Below, in pieces: positions 56,039-64,000 of a DNA stretch of 64,000 bases. Numbering within the stretch: position 1 is the first letter of the stretch; the number at the start of each line of letters is the position of its first letter. The notes under the pieces were generated by a model that was not told the origin of the DNA, did not search any database, and saw only the letters and a list, made by a program, of their open reading frames with translations. The stretch is from NCBI GenBank assembly GCA_022478985.1, contig JAKSZP010013640.1, positions 1 to 64,000 on the forward strand, read 5' to 3'. This DNA comes from Massospora cicadina. Lineage: Eukaryota; Entomophthoromycota; Entomophthoromycetes; Entomophthorales; Entomophthoraceae. The position numbers and the translations under genes were made by a program.

Positions 56039-56677
56039 CCCTCAGCCAAATAGCCTTGTTGTGGTAATCTGGTTATGCCAAACCCTCAGAATAATAAGTG
56101 TACTCACTCAGAGGTCTGCTCATGCCCTAACTTAAATTTGGTCCAAATTTATAAGCAAAAACAACCTCTTTTTTACCTAAAGGAGGTTCTTGGGGAGTAA
56201 AATATTTTTTTTTCAAATCACCACCTAGGACCTCATGTAATCAGGCAAGGTGAAAAGATTTCCAAAATACTTTATTGAATTAAATATAAAATCCTTAGCA
56301 CACAGATTCACTATACCTTCTAGTGACCCACCACCATAAACTCAAGTCGAGTCAAGATGAAGAGAATTTTGAGAGATCTGATAGGTACATTGTCATTTAT
56401 CTAGATAAAGTTCACCTCCGCCTATCATGAATTCTCTCTTAACCCACTAATGGCGTCCAAGTATCCTAAATACTAGGAGGTGATATCTAATAAAGGGTCA
56501 CTTGTTTCACTAAGCTAAAAGTTATAATACTATACCCATTTTTATTTATTAAAATTTATATCTACTTGTGGTTTAAACAATCTCAATCTACTAAATCATA
56601 AAATGAAGATAATTTTAGGATTTTTCTAAGAAAGTTTTGCTATAAGTTGCTTGCACAAAATATAATAGGTCTCAATG
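56039..56677 (+). repeat. 3' LTR of C, right part
   Basis: Aligns with 13638-14200 of the 5' LTR (shared TATGCCAAACCCTCAG, CTCACTCAGAGGTCTG, and AGGACCTCATGTAAT). The end is set only by weak similarity to 26960-26998 (GCACAAAA..GTCT). Confidence 0.6.
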
Positions 56678-56757
56678 GAGAAATAATTATATATCAATTT
56701 GTTAGAAACTTTTTTATAAATTTGAAATAAGATATTTGGGAATGGTTTCACTAATTA

Positions 56758-56771
56758 TAGTACTATATTTA
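56758..56771 (+). repeat. Target-site duplication of SINE2, left
   Basis: TAGTACTATATTTA; the right copy 57057-57070 is TAGTACTACATTTA, one mismatch in 14. Confidence 0.8.
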
Positions 56772-57056
56772 TTAAGTAGATTTGAGGTGAGCCAACCTGG
56801 GAATAATACCGCACCAATTAAGGGATATTGGAGAAATGGTAAAGTAGGATAAAACCTTAAAAACCTCCATGTGTGGCGTTCAGATAAGCTAGGAACTCCA
56901 TGGACCGCCTTGCTGAACGCTATCTCAGTTTGGGGCATTAGTTTGCATCGCCAACACATTCATAATTGACCCCTACCCAAAGTTCATCTAACAGGATCAA
57001 ACTCAGGAGGCAGTGGCCATTGAGTCCATACTCTACCACTGGGGTATCCTCCCTTC
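56772..57056 (-). mobile_element. SINE2, tRNA-derived, with LINE-type tail
   Basis: 285 bp on minus. The head (from 57056 leftward) reads GGGAGGATACCCCAGTGGTA then GAGTATGGACTC, an A-box-like D arm, and GAGTTTGATCC (plus 56994-57004), a B-box-like T arm. The 3' end (about 56815 to 56772) reads TTCCCAGGTTGGCTCACCTC and then AAAT...TTAATAAA, matching SINE1's TCCCCTGGTCGGCTTGCCTC and AAAT...AATAAA in about 20 of 25 positions. The body differs from SINE1, so it is a second SINE family using the same or a related LINE. Slight TSD decay suggests it is older than SINE1. Confidence 0.8.
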
Positions 57057-57070
57057 TAGTACTACATTTA
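57057..57070 (+). repeat. Target-site duplication of SINE2, right
   Basis: TAGTACTACATTTA, against TAGTACTATATTTA at 56758-56771. Confidence 0.8.
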
Positions 57071-57321
57071 AAAGTCTAAAAACTTAATCTTAACCTTTAG
57101 TTTAGTGACCTGAGCACAACAAAAAAATCTACAAAGATTTGGGGTGACCCTACTTTTTTCATATTTACACTTTTCTAATGAACTTTCTTACCACTATAAT
57201 TTGACATTTTTTATTTAATTGTTTTCTGATATGTGCGATGATTATGCAGCATTAGAAGCCACCAAAGCCTTGCCAATTTTTGACCTTTTTAGCTAGCTTA
57301 TTAGTATATTTAACCTATTTG
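57071..57321. other. No recognisable feature
   Basis: Flank between SINE2 and element H; AT-rich, only random short frames. Confidence 0.5.
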
Positions 57322-58321
57322 TGATGAATGTGGTCTTTCCACATTGCCACAAAACAGTTGGGCAAGAAGGCCCAGGTGAGGGCCCACAAACATGAGATGG
57401 CTGCGATGGTTAAGTCCTTCATTTGTTGGCTTGATGAGCGATTAAGGCATCCTTGGACATGGCGAGGATGATGCTCACACTGAGGAGGACAGTCTGTCCC
57501 CCAGAGAGAGCATACAGAAAGGCGACTGCTCTGTCAAAATCCAAGGAATGGTCCATATTCTTCGCTCAAAATCCCTGGTTTTACTTCAAAATCTTAATAA
57601 ATGATTTTTGAAATCTCAAAATTTAGTTCAATTTTTGAGGTTTTATTTATATGTATTAGAAGACAAAGTTGTCTTAAACACCTTCGCTTGGCTGTTTTTA
57701 TACTATAGAACAGGGGATATGGGGAAATAGGATCCCATGGAGTCTGCAAGTGGCGGGCTATCTGCAGGCCTATTTTGAGAATCTCAGTCTCCAATATTCC
57801 CATCTAGGCCTGTTCTAGACCATTCGTTGGGTACCCATGGTGTTATGAAAACTTGTCCACATATATTTTCATTCATCGGGGAAGAATCAGAGCTTGGCAT
57901 TCTCATGTTGACCTTATTGCAAAAATTTCCATTTTTGGGATAATTTGGCCTGGCAGCCCTTGATTTGCTGGGCTGCCCAATGCCATGGTTTTTGATGCTT
58001 CCATTTTTGGCATAATTTGGCTTGGCAGCCCCTGATTCGCTGGGCTGCCCTTTGCTATTGCCATTATCATCATTTAGTTCATCAGACTTCAGGTTGGCAA
58101 CCTTTGATTGGCCTGGTCACCATTTATGTTGACCTTTGCCGCCTTTGCTCTGATGTTTCGTCAATTTTCCAGCATCTGATTGTCAGAATGCCATTTTCAA
58201 GGGTCTTTGCCCTTGAGTCTTACACTTTTATATATATTATTTATTTTACTAATAGCTGCAATCCCCATCCTTAGGGAGGGTTGGGGCTATGTGGCGGTCA
58301 GGCAGCGCCTTGATTGTCACA
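57322..58321 (-). repeat. 3' LTR of H
   Basis: Aligns with 62597-63521 along its length, with extra sequence near 57.9-58.1 kb. A TATA-like run lies at about 58.23 kb. Confidence 0.9.
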
Positions 58322-58339
58322 TCACCCCCCTCAGAGGAG

Positions 58340-58942
58340 AGCCCCTGTGCCCCCAGTATTCCTCCACCTTCTGGGGACATTTGGCACATTTGGCAGCTGT
58401 TTGCCAGGAGAATTCTTCTATTGGGTATCTGACACATTTTACCAATTACCATCACTTTTTGTGAGCGATCTTGGTGTCCAGAATCTCCTCCACCTCATAC
58501 TCCACCTCCCCTGGGTTGTCCAACTGGACTGGCTCCACTTTGCTGGTATGGGTCCTTTATATTACTTGAGCTGCAAAATGTGCAAAACTGGATGTGCGCT
58601 TGATCCTTCTGGGAATTCTAATTTGTACGCCACCTCATTCACCTGTCGAAGGACCTTGTAGGGTCCTAAGTTGATGGGTCCAAACTTCCTACTCTGTCCT
58701 GGGGGTGTGTAGTGTTTGGCATTTATCAATACATAATCTCCATCTTTGAGGGGCGGAGCCTCGGAGCAATGTGCATCCACCTTCCTCTTCTGGGCCTCTG
58801 CCGCCTTCTCCAGGTTGGCTCTCAATGTTTCAAAATTTTCCCTCATTCCAGTCACTAACTCATCTGCCGCGGGGTTTGTTCCCTCAGCGTGTCCCTCCAT
58901 CATCTGTGGGTAATACTTGCGGTTTTCAAAAAAGGGCGACAT
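58340..58942 (-). pseudogene. Integrase C-terminal module and chromodomain of H
   Basis: 58562-58942 open: KDGDYVLINAKHYTPPGQSR, KFGPINLGPYKVLRQVNEVA (GPY module), HPVLHILQLK. In a shifted frame at about 58.55-58.35 kb: GEVEYEVEEILDTKI, then after stops LVKCVRYPIEEFSWQTA and CPQKVEEYW, a chromodomain with E-Y-E-V-E-E-I-L and a W/Y cage pattern partly kept. A stop and a frame change separate it from the integrase. Confidence 0.8.
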
Positions 58943-59559
58943 TACAGTTGATGAGTGCGCCAGGTTGTTGTATGCAAACTGTGCAATTCTATGCCAATTG
59001 ATCCAATGGTCATGTCATGTGGTGAGGTAGCACTGTAGATACTGTTCCAGGGTCTGATTGACCCTCTCTTTCTGGCCATCTGATTGGGGGTGGTAAGTGG
59101 AGGAATGGCATGGTTTAATTTTAAAATTTTCCAGAAGGTGATTCCAGAACCTGGAGATGAACTGCGGCCCCTGTCCAAGATGATCTCATCTGGGAGTCCA
59201 TGTTGGGCAAAGACCTCCCTCACAAAGATTTCAGCCACATCCTTCACCATGACCTTAGAGGTGCATGGGAAGAACTCAGCATATTTTGTTAGTTGGTCCA
59301 CCACCATGACCACATTGTAGCCCTCCAATTCTGGGAGCCCAGTGATAAAATCCACACTCAGGGAGGTCCACGGAATTTGGTCGATTTGCAGTGGTTTTAA
59401 ATTGCCTGCAGGTTTGTTTTGAGATGGCTTTGATTGGGCGCAGGTAAGGCAGCGCGCGGTATACCCTCTTACCATTTCCACTAGGCCTGACCAAGAGTAG
59501 TTCTGGCATATCAGCTCAATTGTTTTCCCATCCCAGGGTGTCCCGCCAGGGGTGGTCAT
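58942..59559 (-). pseudogene. Integrase of H, zinc-binding and DDE core
   Basis: CLTCAQSKPSQNKPAGNLKP (CxxC), SLSVDFITGLPELEGYNVVM (first D), FAQHGLPDEIILDRG (second D) then a frameshift; YHPQSDGQKERVNQT in another frame near 59.06 kb gives the third residue (E). Upstream, the zinc-binding His part has a start-like MTTPGGTPWDGKT, reading through decayed sequence to 59.95 kb. Confidence 0.85.
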
Positions 59560-59949
59560 TACATAACTCCATTACTTCAGTTTGAAGCTTGAGCGTTGGG
59601 ACCCATAGGCGGTCATGGTGCAGGATGAGGCCCCCCTCCTTCCTGTAATTTTTGTAGCCTTATCTGGGGTCCCCTCTTTCTATCTCTCTCCTGACCTTGT
59701 CTCCAAATTTGGTGCATTGTTGAGCTGTCCAGATTCTCTCTGTTAAGTTGGCACATTCCTCCTGTATCAATGCAAACACCTGGGGAGGGAGCATAGTGGC
59801 CATGTTGTAATCGTCCAGCTCCTCTTTTGCAAAGGTCATTTTTGGGTCCTGGCTAAGTAGGTCTGGGAGTAAGTTTCTCTCCCCAGGCTTATATTCTATT
59901 TTAAAATTATATTAAGACAGCTCTAGGTGCCAGAAGGCTTGTCTTTGGT

Positions 59950-61029
59950 TCATCCTATGGGGCTCTTGTGGAACTCTAAGGCCCTGTGGTCAGTCCAGAT
60001 TATGAATGGGTGGCGCGTGTACAACAGATGATGCTGCCACTCATCTAGTGCTGTGACAATCACCAGGAGTTCCTTGTCATAGAAAGGGTAGTTTTTTTCC
60101 ACCGGTAGCATCTTCCTGCTGAAGTAGCATACTGGGTGCTCCAAACCATCCTCCTCTGTCTGCAAGAGGACCGCCCCAATGGCGAAATTTGATGCATCTG
60201 TCTCCACAATGAATGGACAATTGGCATCCAGGTGCACTAGGATTGGCGCTGTGAGAAGGGCCTCCTTGATGGCCTGGAACGCCCTCTCCTCTTCCTCTAC
60301 CCATTGGAAAGGGACTTGCCTGGTCAACCGGGTAAGTGGGGAAGCTGTTTCTGAGAGGTTCTTGGTGAATCTCCTCAGAAAATTCACCACCCCTAAGAAA
60401 CTGCGCACACCTGTTTTATCCGTTGGCGCTGCCCACTCCTTCACTGCCATCAGCTTGTCTGGGCAGATGGTTGTCCCCTTCTCAAATACAACATTTCCTA
60501 GGAAAGATACTGAGTCTTTGTATAACTCACATTTGGAGGGCTTCAGTCGCAAGTTAGCCTTGTCCAGTGCCCTAAAGACCTTCTCAACGTCCTCTATGTG
60601 TATCTCATGTGACTTGGAGAACACCAAGATGTCATCCATGTATGCGTCACAGCATTTCCCAATCAAGTCGCCCAGGACATGATCAATGGTCCTTTGAAAA
60701 ATGGCTGTGGCGCTCTTAAGTCCAAATGGCATAACCTTGTACTCATACACCCCTAGGTGGCACTTGAATGCTGTGTACTGTTGGTGCTCGGGTACAACTG
60801 GCACTTGGTTGAAAGTGTCAACCAGGTCCAACTTTGAGAACACCTGACTCCCAGCGATCATCTGTGAGATGCTCGCCATTAGTGGAATGGGATAGGGGTC
60901 CATTTCAGTTATGGCATTTAAATGGCGGTAGTCCACACAGGGGCAGAGCTTGCTGTTGGCCTTGGGAACCAGGAGGATGGGAGACACCACTGGAGATTTC
61001 GAGGGCACAATCATCCCTTGCTCCAACAT
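59950..61029 (-). CDS. Reverse transcriptase and RNase H of H
   Basis: 359 codons open, the longest frame in the window. RT: MIVPSKSPVVSPILLVPKAN, LCPCVDYRHLNAITEMDPYP, SKLDLVDTFNQVPV (motif A D), YKVMPFGLKSATAIFQR, AYMDDILVFSKS (YMDD catalytic box). RNase H: FIVETDASNFAIGAVLLQTE (D), HPVCYFSRKML, YDKELLVIVTALDEWQ (E), IIWTDHRALEFH (D). All catalytic residues are present. The frame overlaps 61011-61505 by a frameshift near 61.02 kb and ends in a stop just after RNase H. Confidence 0.9.
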   Translation of the reverse strand: MLEQGMIVPSKSPVVSPILLVPKANSKLCPCVDYRHLNAITEMDPYPIPLMASISQMIAGSQVFSKLDLVDTFNQVPVVPEHQQYTAFKCHLGVYEYKVMPFGLKSATAIFQRTIDHVLGDLIGKCCDAYMDDILVFSKSHEIHIEDVEKVFRALDKANLRLKPSKCELYKDSVSFLGNVVFEKGTTICPDKLMAVKEWAAPTDKTGVRSFLGVVNFLRRFTKNLSETASPLTRLTRQVPFQWVEEEERAFQAIKEALLTAPILVHLDANCPFIVETDASNFAIGAVLLQTEEDGLEHPVCYFSRKMLPVEKNYPFYDKELLVIVTALDEWQHHLLYTRHPFIIWTDHRALEFHKSPIG

Positions 61030-61620
61030 ATCATTACATACTGGTCCAGGGCTTCCTTCACTCTGGGGTTCAGGGGGTACACCGGGCTTCCTTTTGGGAG
61101 TTCAGCATCCCCTTTGAACTTGAACGAGAATGTGAAGGGGCCCTGTGGATCGCAGGTGTCAGCGACGCTCTTCTGGAACAGGTGTTCATAGTCTCTGAAT
61201 TCCTCTGGTATATTTTCCCTTTCTGTCCCTAGGTGCACAGAGTTCACGCCAGGCCTGCTTCTGCCCAAGGTAAAGAATTCTAACATTATAGGCTCTTGGT
61301 CCTTGGGGTGAAGCATCACCTGGCCCTCCTCCAGATCAAAATGTGGGGAGTACTTATGCCACCATTCCATTCCCAGAACAATGGGGTGGGGCAGGTTCTG
61401 GATAGCGCAAAAGTCTTCCCAGAAGTTGTGGAGTCCCTGTTGAAGCTTGATCCTGGGCTCAATCTCCCAGCATTCCAATGACTTGGAGGTGTCCACAAGA
61501 GTCATGGTACTCTTTTCTCACATTTGTACTCCCAATTCCTTAGCTAACTCTCAGTCCAAGTAGTTTTCTTCAGCTCCAGTGTCCACTAACGCCCACAGTT
61601 GTTCTAACTTGGCCCATTTC
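61011..61620 (-). pseudogene. Protease of H and protease-RT linker
   Basis: LWALVDTGAEENYLD at about 61.60-61.56 kb holds the DTGA active site; 61011-61505 continues MTLVDTSKSLECWEIEP, HPIVLGMEWWHKYSPHFDLE (the LGM.WL. C-terminal protease motif), then LFQKSVADTCDPQGPFTFSF and PLNPRVKEALDQYV leading into RT. A stop at about 61.55 kb and one at 61.51 kb interrupt it. Confidence 0.85.
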
Positions 61621-61631
61621 CCTTTCTTCTT

Positions 61632-62395
61632 TCACTTCAAAGTAAACGGAATAAACAGGTAGGAGGAACCGTTTCCTTTATTGAGTGAAGAAATGTGAGC
61701 AGGGGTCAAATGAAGGTTGTAGGTGGGGCTGTCCGTGCCGCTGGGAGTAGTGGGTGCAGGAGCTGCAGGGCGTGAGGCATTTTCCCTGGAGCCCCCTGCT
61801 CTTGTTGCCCCATATGGCTTGAGATGGGCTCTGACTCTGCGCATCATCCATGGAATCTGCCCTGGTTCCCAGGCACAGAGGCCCTGGCTTGGGCCAAGGT
61901 TAGCTGGTTCTCTACCTGAGAAGCCACAGTGACCTCTTCCTCCAAGGTTGCCCCTAGGCAGGTGGCAGCCATAGCTGTGAGGATGTTCAGGCAAAGGTTC
62001 TGTCTAAATATCTGTGCAAGCTGGGAAGGAGACACTTTTGTGGCTTTGGCTAGGGGCTGGAACAGCCAAGCATACTCCTTAATGGCCATTCTCCCTTGGC
62101 TGAAGTCCAAGAGCACTAGCCAGGTGGCATCTTGAGAGTCATTTGGGGTGGTGGCTCTTCCCACAAGGTGGAGGCAGTCCTCCAGAGAGGCTGGAAGGGT
62201 CCGCTGATTTTCCAAGAGGTCAGTGAGCCAGATGGACAGGTTCTTTGGCAGGTCCGCTATCACCTGGGTGATCTGGAGGGATGCAGCTGTTGTACCCCAA
62301 GTGGCTGTGAGGCAGGCCTGTAATCTAATGAAAGAGAAGGTTCTATGCATTACACTCAACTCCTCCAGGGTCAGTGCTTGTCTAAACTCAGACAT
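61632..62395 (-). pseudogene. Gag of H
   Basis: 61844-62395 (183 codons): a capsid-like segment DATWLVLLDFSQGRMAIKEY, AWLFQPLAKATKVSPSQLAQ, IFRQNLCLNIL, the pattern of the retrotransposon Gag family. A frameshift leads to 61632-61994 with a Pro/Ser-rich tail (PAAPAPTTPSGTDSPTYN). No zinc knuckle is visible, which is common in Tf1/sushi-type elements. Confidence 0.8.
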
Positions 62396-62582
62396 GGCAT
62401 CAATGCATTGGATAAAAGTGACAGAATTCCCTCAGGACAGGAGGAGGTGAGCGGCTTCCCTCAGCAGTAATAGGATGGAAAAGATGACCATCAGGAGAGT
62501 GGTAGTATGGTCATACCAAGTGGGTAGGGCTCTCTCATATGGTCTCCTCATCCCATCCCACAAAGGGAGATGAGATTAAATG

Positions 62583-62592
62583 AACTTCATCT
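62583..62592 (-). other. Candidate self-primed primer-binding site of H
   Basis: AGATGAAGTT on minus, four bases inside the 5' LTR edge. Complementary over 10 nt to AACTTCATCT on minus at 62943-62934. No TGG at the LTR edge. Confidence 0.55.
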
Positions 62593-62596
62593 AATG

Positions 62597-63521
62597 TGAT
62601 GAATGTGGTCTTTCCACATTGCCACAAAACAGTTGGGCAAGAGGGCCCAGGTGAGGGCCCACAAATATGAGAGGGCTGCAGTGGTTAAGTACTTCATTTG
62701 TTGGCTTGATGAGTGATTAAGGTATCCTTGGAACATGGTGAGGATGATGCTAACACTGAGGAGGACAGTCTGTCCCCCATAGAGAGCATACAGAGAGGCA
62801 ACTGCTCTGTCAAAATCTGAGGAATAGTCCATATTCTTTGCTCAAAATCCCTGGTTTTCCTTCAAAATCTTAATAAATGATTTCAAAATCTCAAAATTTA
62901 TTTTCAATTTTGAGGTTTTATTTATATATTAGAAGATGAAGTTGTCTTAAACACCTTTGCTTGGTTGTTTTTATATTATAGAATGGGGGATATGGGGGAA
63001 ATTGGATCCCACAGAGTCTGCAGGTGGTGGGCTATTCATGGGCCTATTTTGAGAATCTCAGCCTCCAATATTCCTGTCTAGGCCCATTCTAGACTGTTTG
63101 TTGGGTATTTGTGGCATTATGGAAACTTTTCTGCATATATTTTTGTGTGTCGGGGATGAATCAGAGCTCAGCATTCTCATGTCAACCTTATTGCAAAAAT
63201 TTCTATTTTTGGGATAATTTAGCCTGGCAGCCCCTGATCTACTGGGCTGCCCTTTGCCATTGCCATTCTCATCATTTAGTTTATCAGACTTCAGGTTCGC
63301 AGCCTTTGATTAGCCTGGTCACCATTTATGTCGACCTTTGCCACCTTTGCTCTGAGGTTTCATCAATTTTCTGACATCTGATTTATCAGAATGCCATTTT
63401 GAGGGTCGTTGTCCTCAAGCCTTATGCTTTATTTATATTATTTACATTACTAATAGCCTCAATCCCCGCTGTAGGGAGGGTCAGGGCTATGTGGCGGTCA
63501 GGCAGCACCTTGACCGTCACA
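62597..63521 (-). repeat. 5' LTR of H
   Basis: On minus: a TATAATATAAAAA box at about 62.98 kb, then the predicted RNA start AACTTCATCT at 62943, about 30-35 nt later. Aligns with 57322-58321. Confidence 0.9.
62934..62943 (-). promoter_or_regulatory. Predicted RNA 5' end / self-primer of H
   Basis: AACTTCATCT on minus is the complement of the site at 62583-62592. In the 3' LTR the same place has two changes (AGACAAAGTT on plus). A TATA-like box lies the right distance upstream. Confidence 0.55.
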
Positions 63522-64000
63522 CTTTTCAACTCCAGATTTTTTGTATGACATACCTGTAACTCCATTTTACTTTGCAAGTTCAAGTATAAATGGTAGATTT
63601 TGGGCAAAAAATATTAAAAATTTAAACGATATCATACAAATAGATATTCAAATGATTAAATATTTGTATAAATTATTTTATTTTAGATAAAATAACAACA
63701 ATCTATGGATATTTTTAAATATTTTACCATGTCAACATATTGTCACCAACAGAGTAGAAAGGGTTAACATTGGTATTTCATTTTTAACACCTGGAAGTAT
63801 GACAAAAACCTTTTTATAGCACCAAACCCAATTTTTCTTTTGCTGTTATTCTGGCCCAGCACATGGGCCATGTTGCCTTGTGCTTTTGTAAAATATTGGA
63901 TGGAGAACTGACACCAACAAGCCCGAGTAGTTGCACCAGGCAAATGCTGATCACATGAATATCAAGTGAAGCACAATTGAATGATATATTCTATTTCCAT
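63522..64000. other. No recognisable feature
   Basis: AT-rich flank right of H. No open frame of note and no resemblance to other parts of the window. Confidence 0.5.

Larger units (their letters stand above)
13518..56677 (+). mobile_element. Outer Ty3/gypsy element C, carrying all nested insertions
   Basis: Its parts, in order: 5' LTR in two pieces (13518-14218, 26924-26998), primer site 27001-27017, gag, protease with DTGS, RT, RNase H (to about 30.9 kb), integrase (40.36-41.32 kb), and 3' LTR in two pieces (41423-41541, 56039-about 56677). The 5' and 3' LTR pieces align to each other (TGYGACTAATTRGTAARAATG start; both continue through CCACTAGGAGGTGAT-like sequence). Insertions A, D, the solo LTR and F sit in it. 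No exact TSD of C itself was found, and the far 3' end is approximate. All coding parts are degenerate. Confidence 0.7.
57322..63521 (-). mobile_element. Chromovirus-type Ty3/gypsy element H (chromodomain), best preserved
   Basis: Minus-strand element with LTRs at 57322-58321 (1000 bp) and 62597-63521 (925 bp), TGTGAC start and CATCA end on minus. On minus: gag, protease, RT, RNase H, integrase, chromodomain, polypurine tract (GAGGGGGGTGA, plus 58322-58332). A 359-codon RT-RNase H frame is open. No TGG-type primer site: the ten bases 62583-62592 are complementary to 62934-62943 in the 5' LTR, as in self-primed elements. No clear TSD (ATTTG left, CTTTT right). Confidence 0.9.

Noticed and set aside
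56990..57056. Possible tRNA gene on minus
   Set aside because: Same reasoning: head of SINE2, with TSD and LINE-like tail.
60179..61232. Plus-strand frames of 132-167 codons
   Set aside because: Shadows of H's RT on the minus strand; the minus frame has all RT and RNase H motifs.
1..64000. CRISPR array, operons, bacterial signals
   Set aside because: No regularly spaced short repeats and no bacterial gene layout; content is eukaryotic retroelements throughout.
1..64000. Spliced host genes
   Set aside because: I looked for clean coding blocks outside the elements and found none that could be joined by credible introns; this is limited by working without alignment tools.

Overview
This window looks like repeat-dominated chromatin from a eukaryotic, probably fungal, genome. 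I found no convincing host gene, rRNA gene, functional tRNA gene or CRISPR array. Almost everything that reads as protein belongs to retroelements: Ty3/gypsy (Metaviridae-type) LTR retrotransposons of at least three lineages, two LINEs, two tRNA-derived SINEs, one TRIM-like miniature LTR element and two copies of a two-ORF LINE-like element without reverse transcriptase. Most coding regions carry stops and frameshifts. The fungal assignment is an inference from chromodomain integrases, from self-priming signals of the Tf1/sushi type and from the kind of LINEs; the species cannot be read from the sequence.

Layout. 1-5.27 kb: minus-strand gypsy relic E1 (family A), cut by the window edge, with probable LTR sequence to about 6.6 kb. 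6.62-8.39 kb: TRIM with two ~550 bp LTRs. 9.14-11.05 kb: two-ORF element, copy 1. 12.4-13.5 kb: a short ORF related to one inside element F, then the 3' LTR of another family-A copy (E0).

13.5-56.7 kb is one large nest. The outer element is plus-strand gypsy C. Its 5' LTR is split by plus-strand gypsy A (14.2-26.9 kb), which holds SINE1 in its own 5' LTR and LINE1 (18.9-24.1 kb) in its RT. C's pol is split by chromovirus D (32.42-40.34 kb), which holds two-ORF copy 2. C's 3' LTR is split by a solo LTR, itself split by minus-strand gypsy F (41.99-55.82 kb), itself split by minus-strand LINE2 (47.90-53.19 kb). Most junctions are fixed by target-site duplications (TSDs) read directly from the sequence.

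56.8-57.06 kb: SINE2. 57.32-63.52 kb: minus-strand chromovirus H, with the best preserved pol. The last 0.5 kb has no recognised feature.

Main points: (i) both chromodomain elements (D, H) lack a tRNA-type primer-binding site and instead carry 10-11 nt just inside the 5' LTR complementary to the predicted 5' end of their own RNA, each with a TATA box about 30 nt upstream of that start, while the other gypsy elements share a TGGTGCT primer site; (ii) both SINEs end in the same 3' tail as the LINEs, a SINE-LINE partnership; (iii) the two-ORF element has LINE-type TSDs but no RT; (iv) an unknown ORF with its own TATA box lies antisense inside F and has a diverged relative at 12.4 kb.
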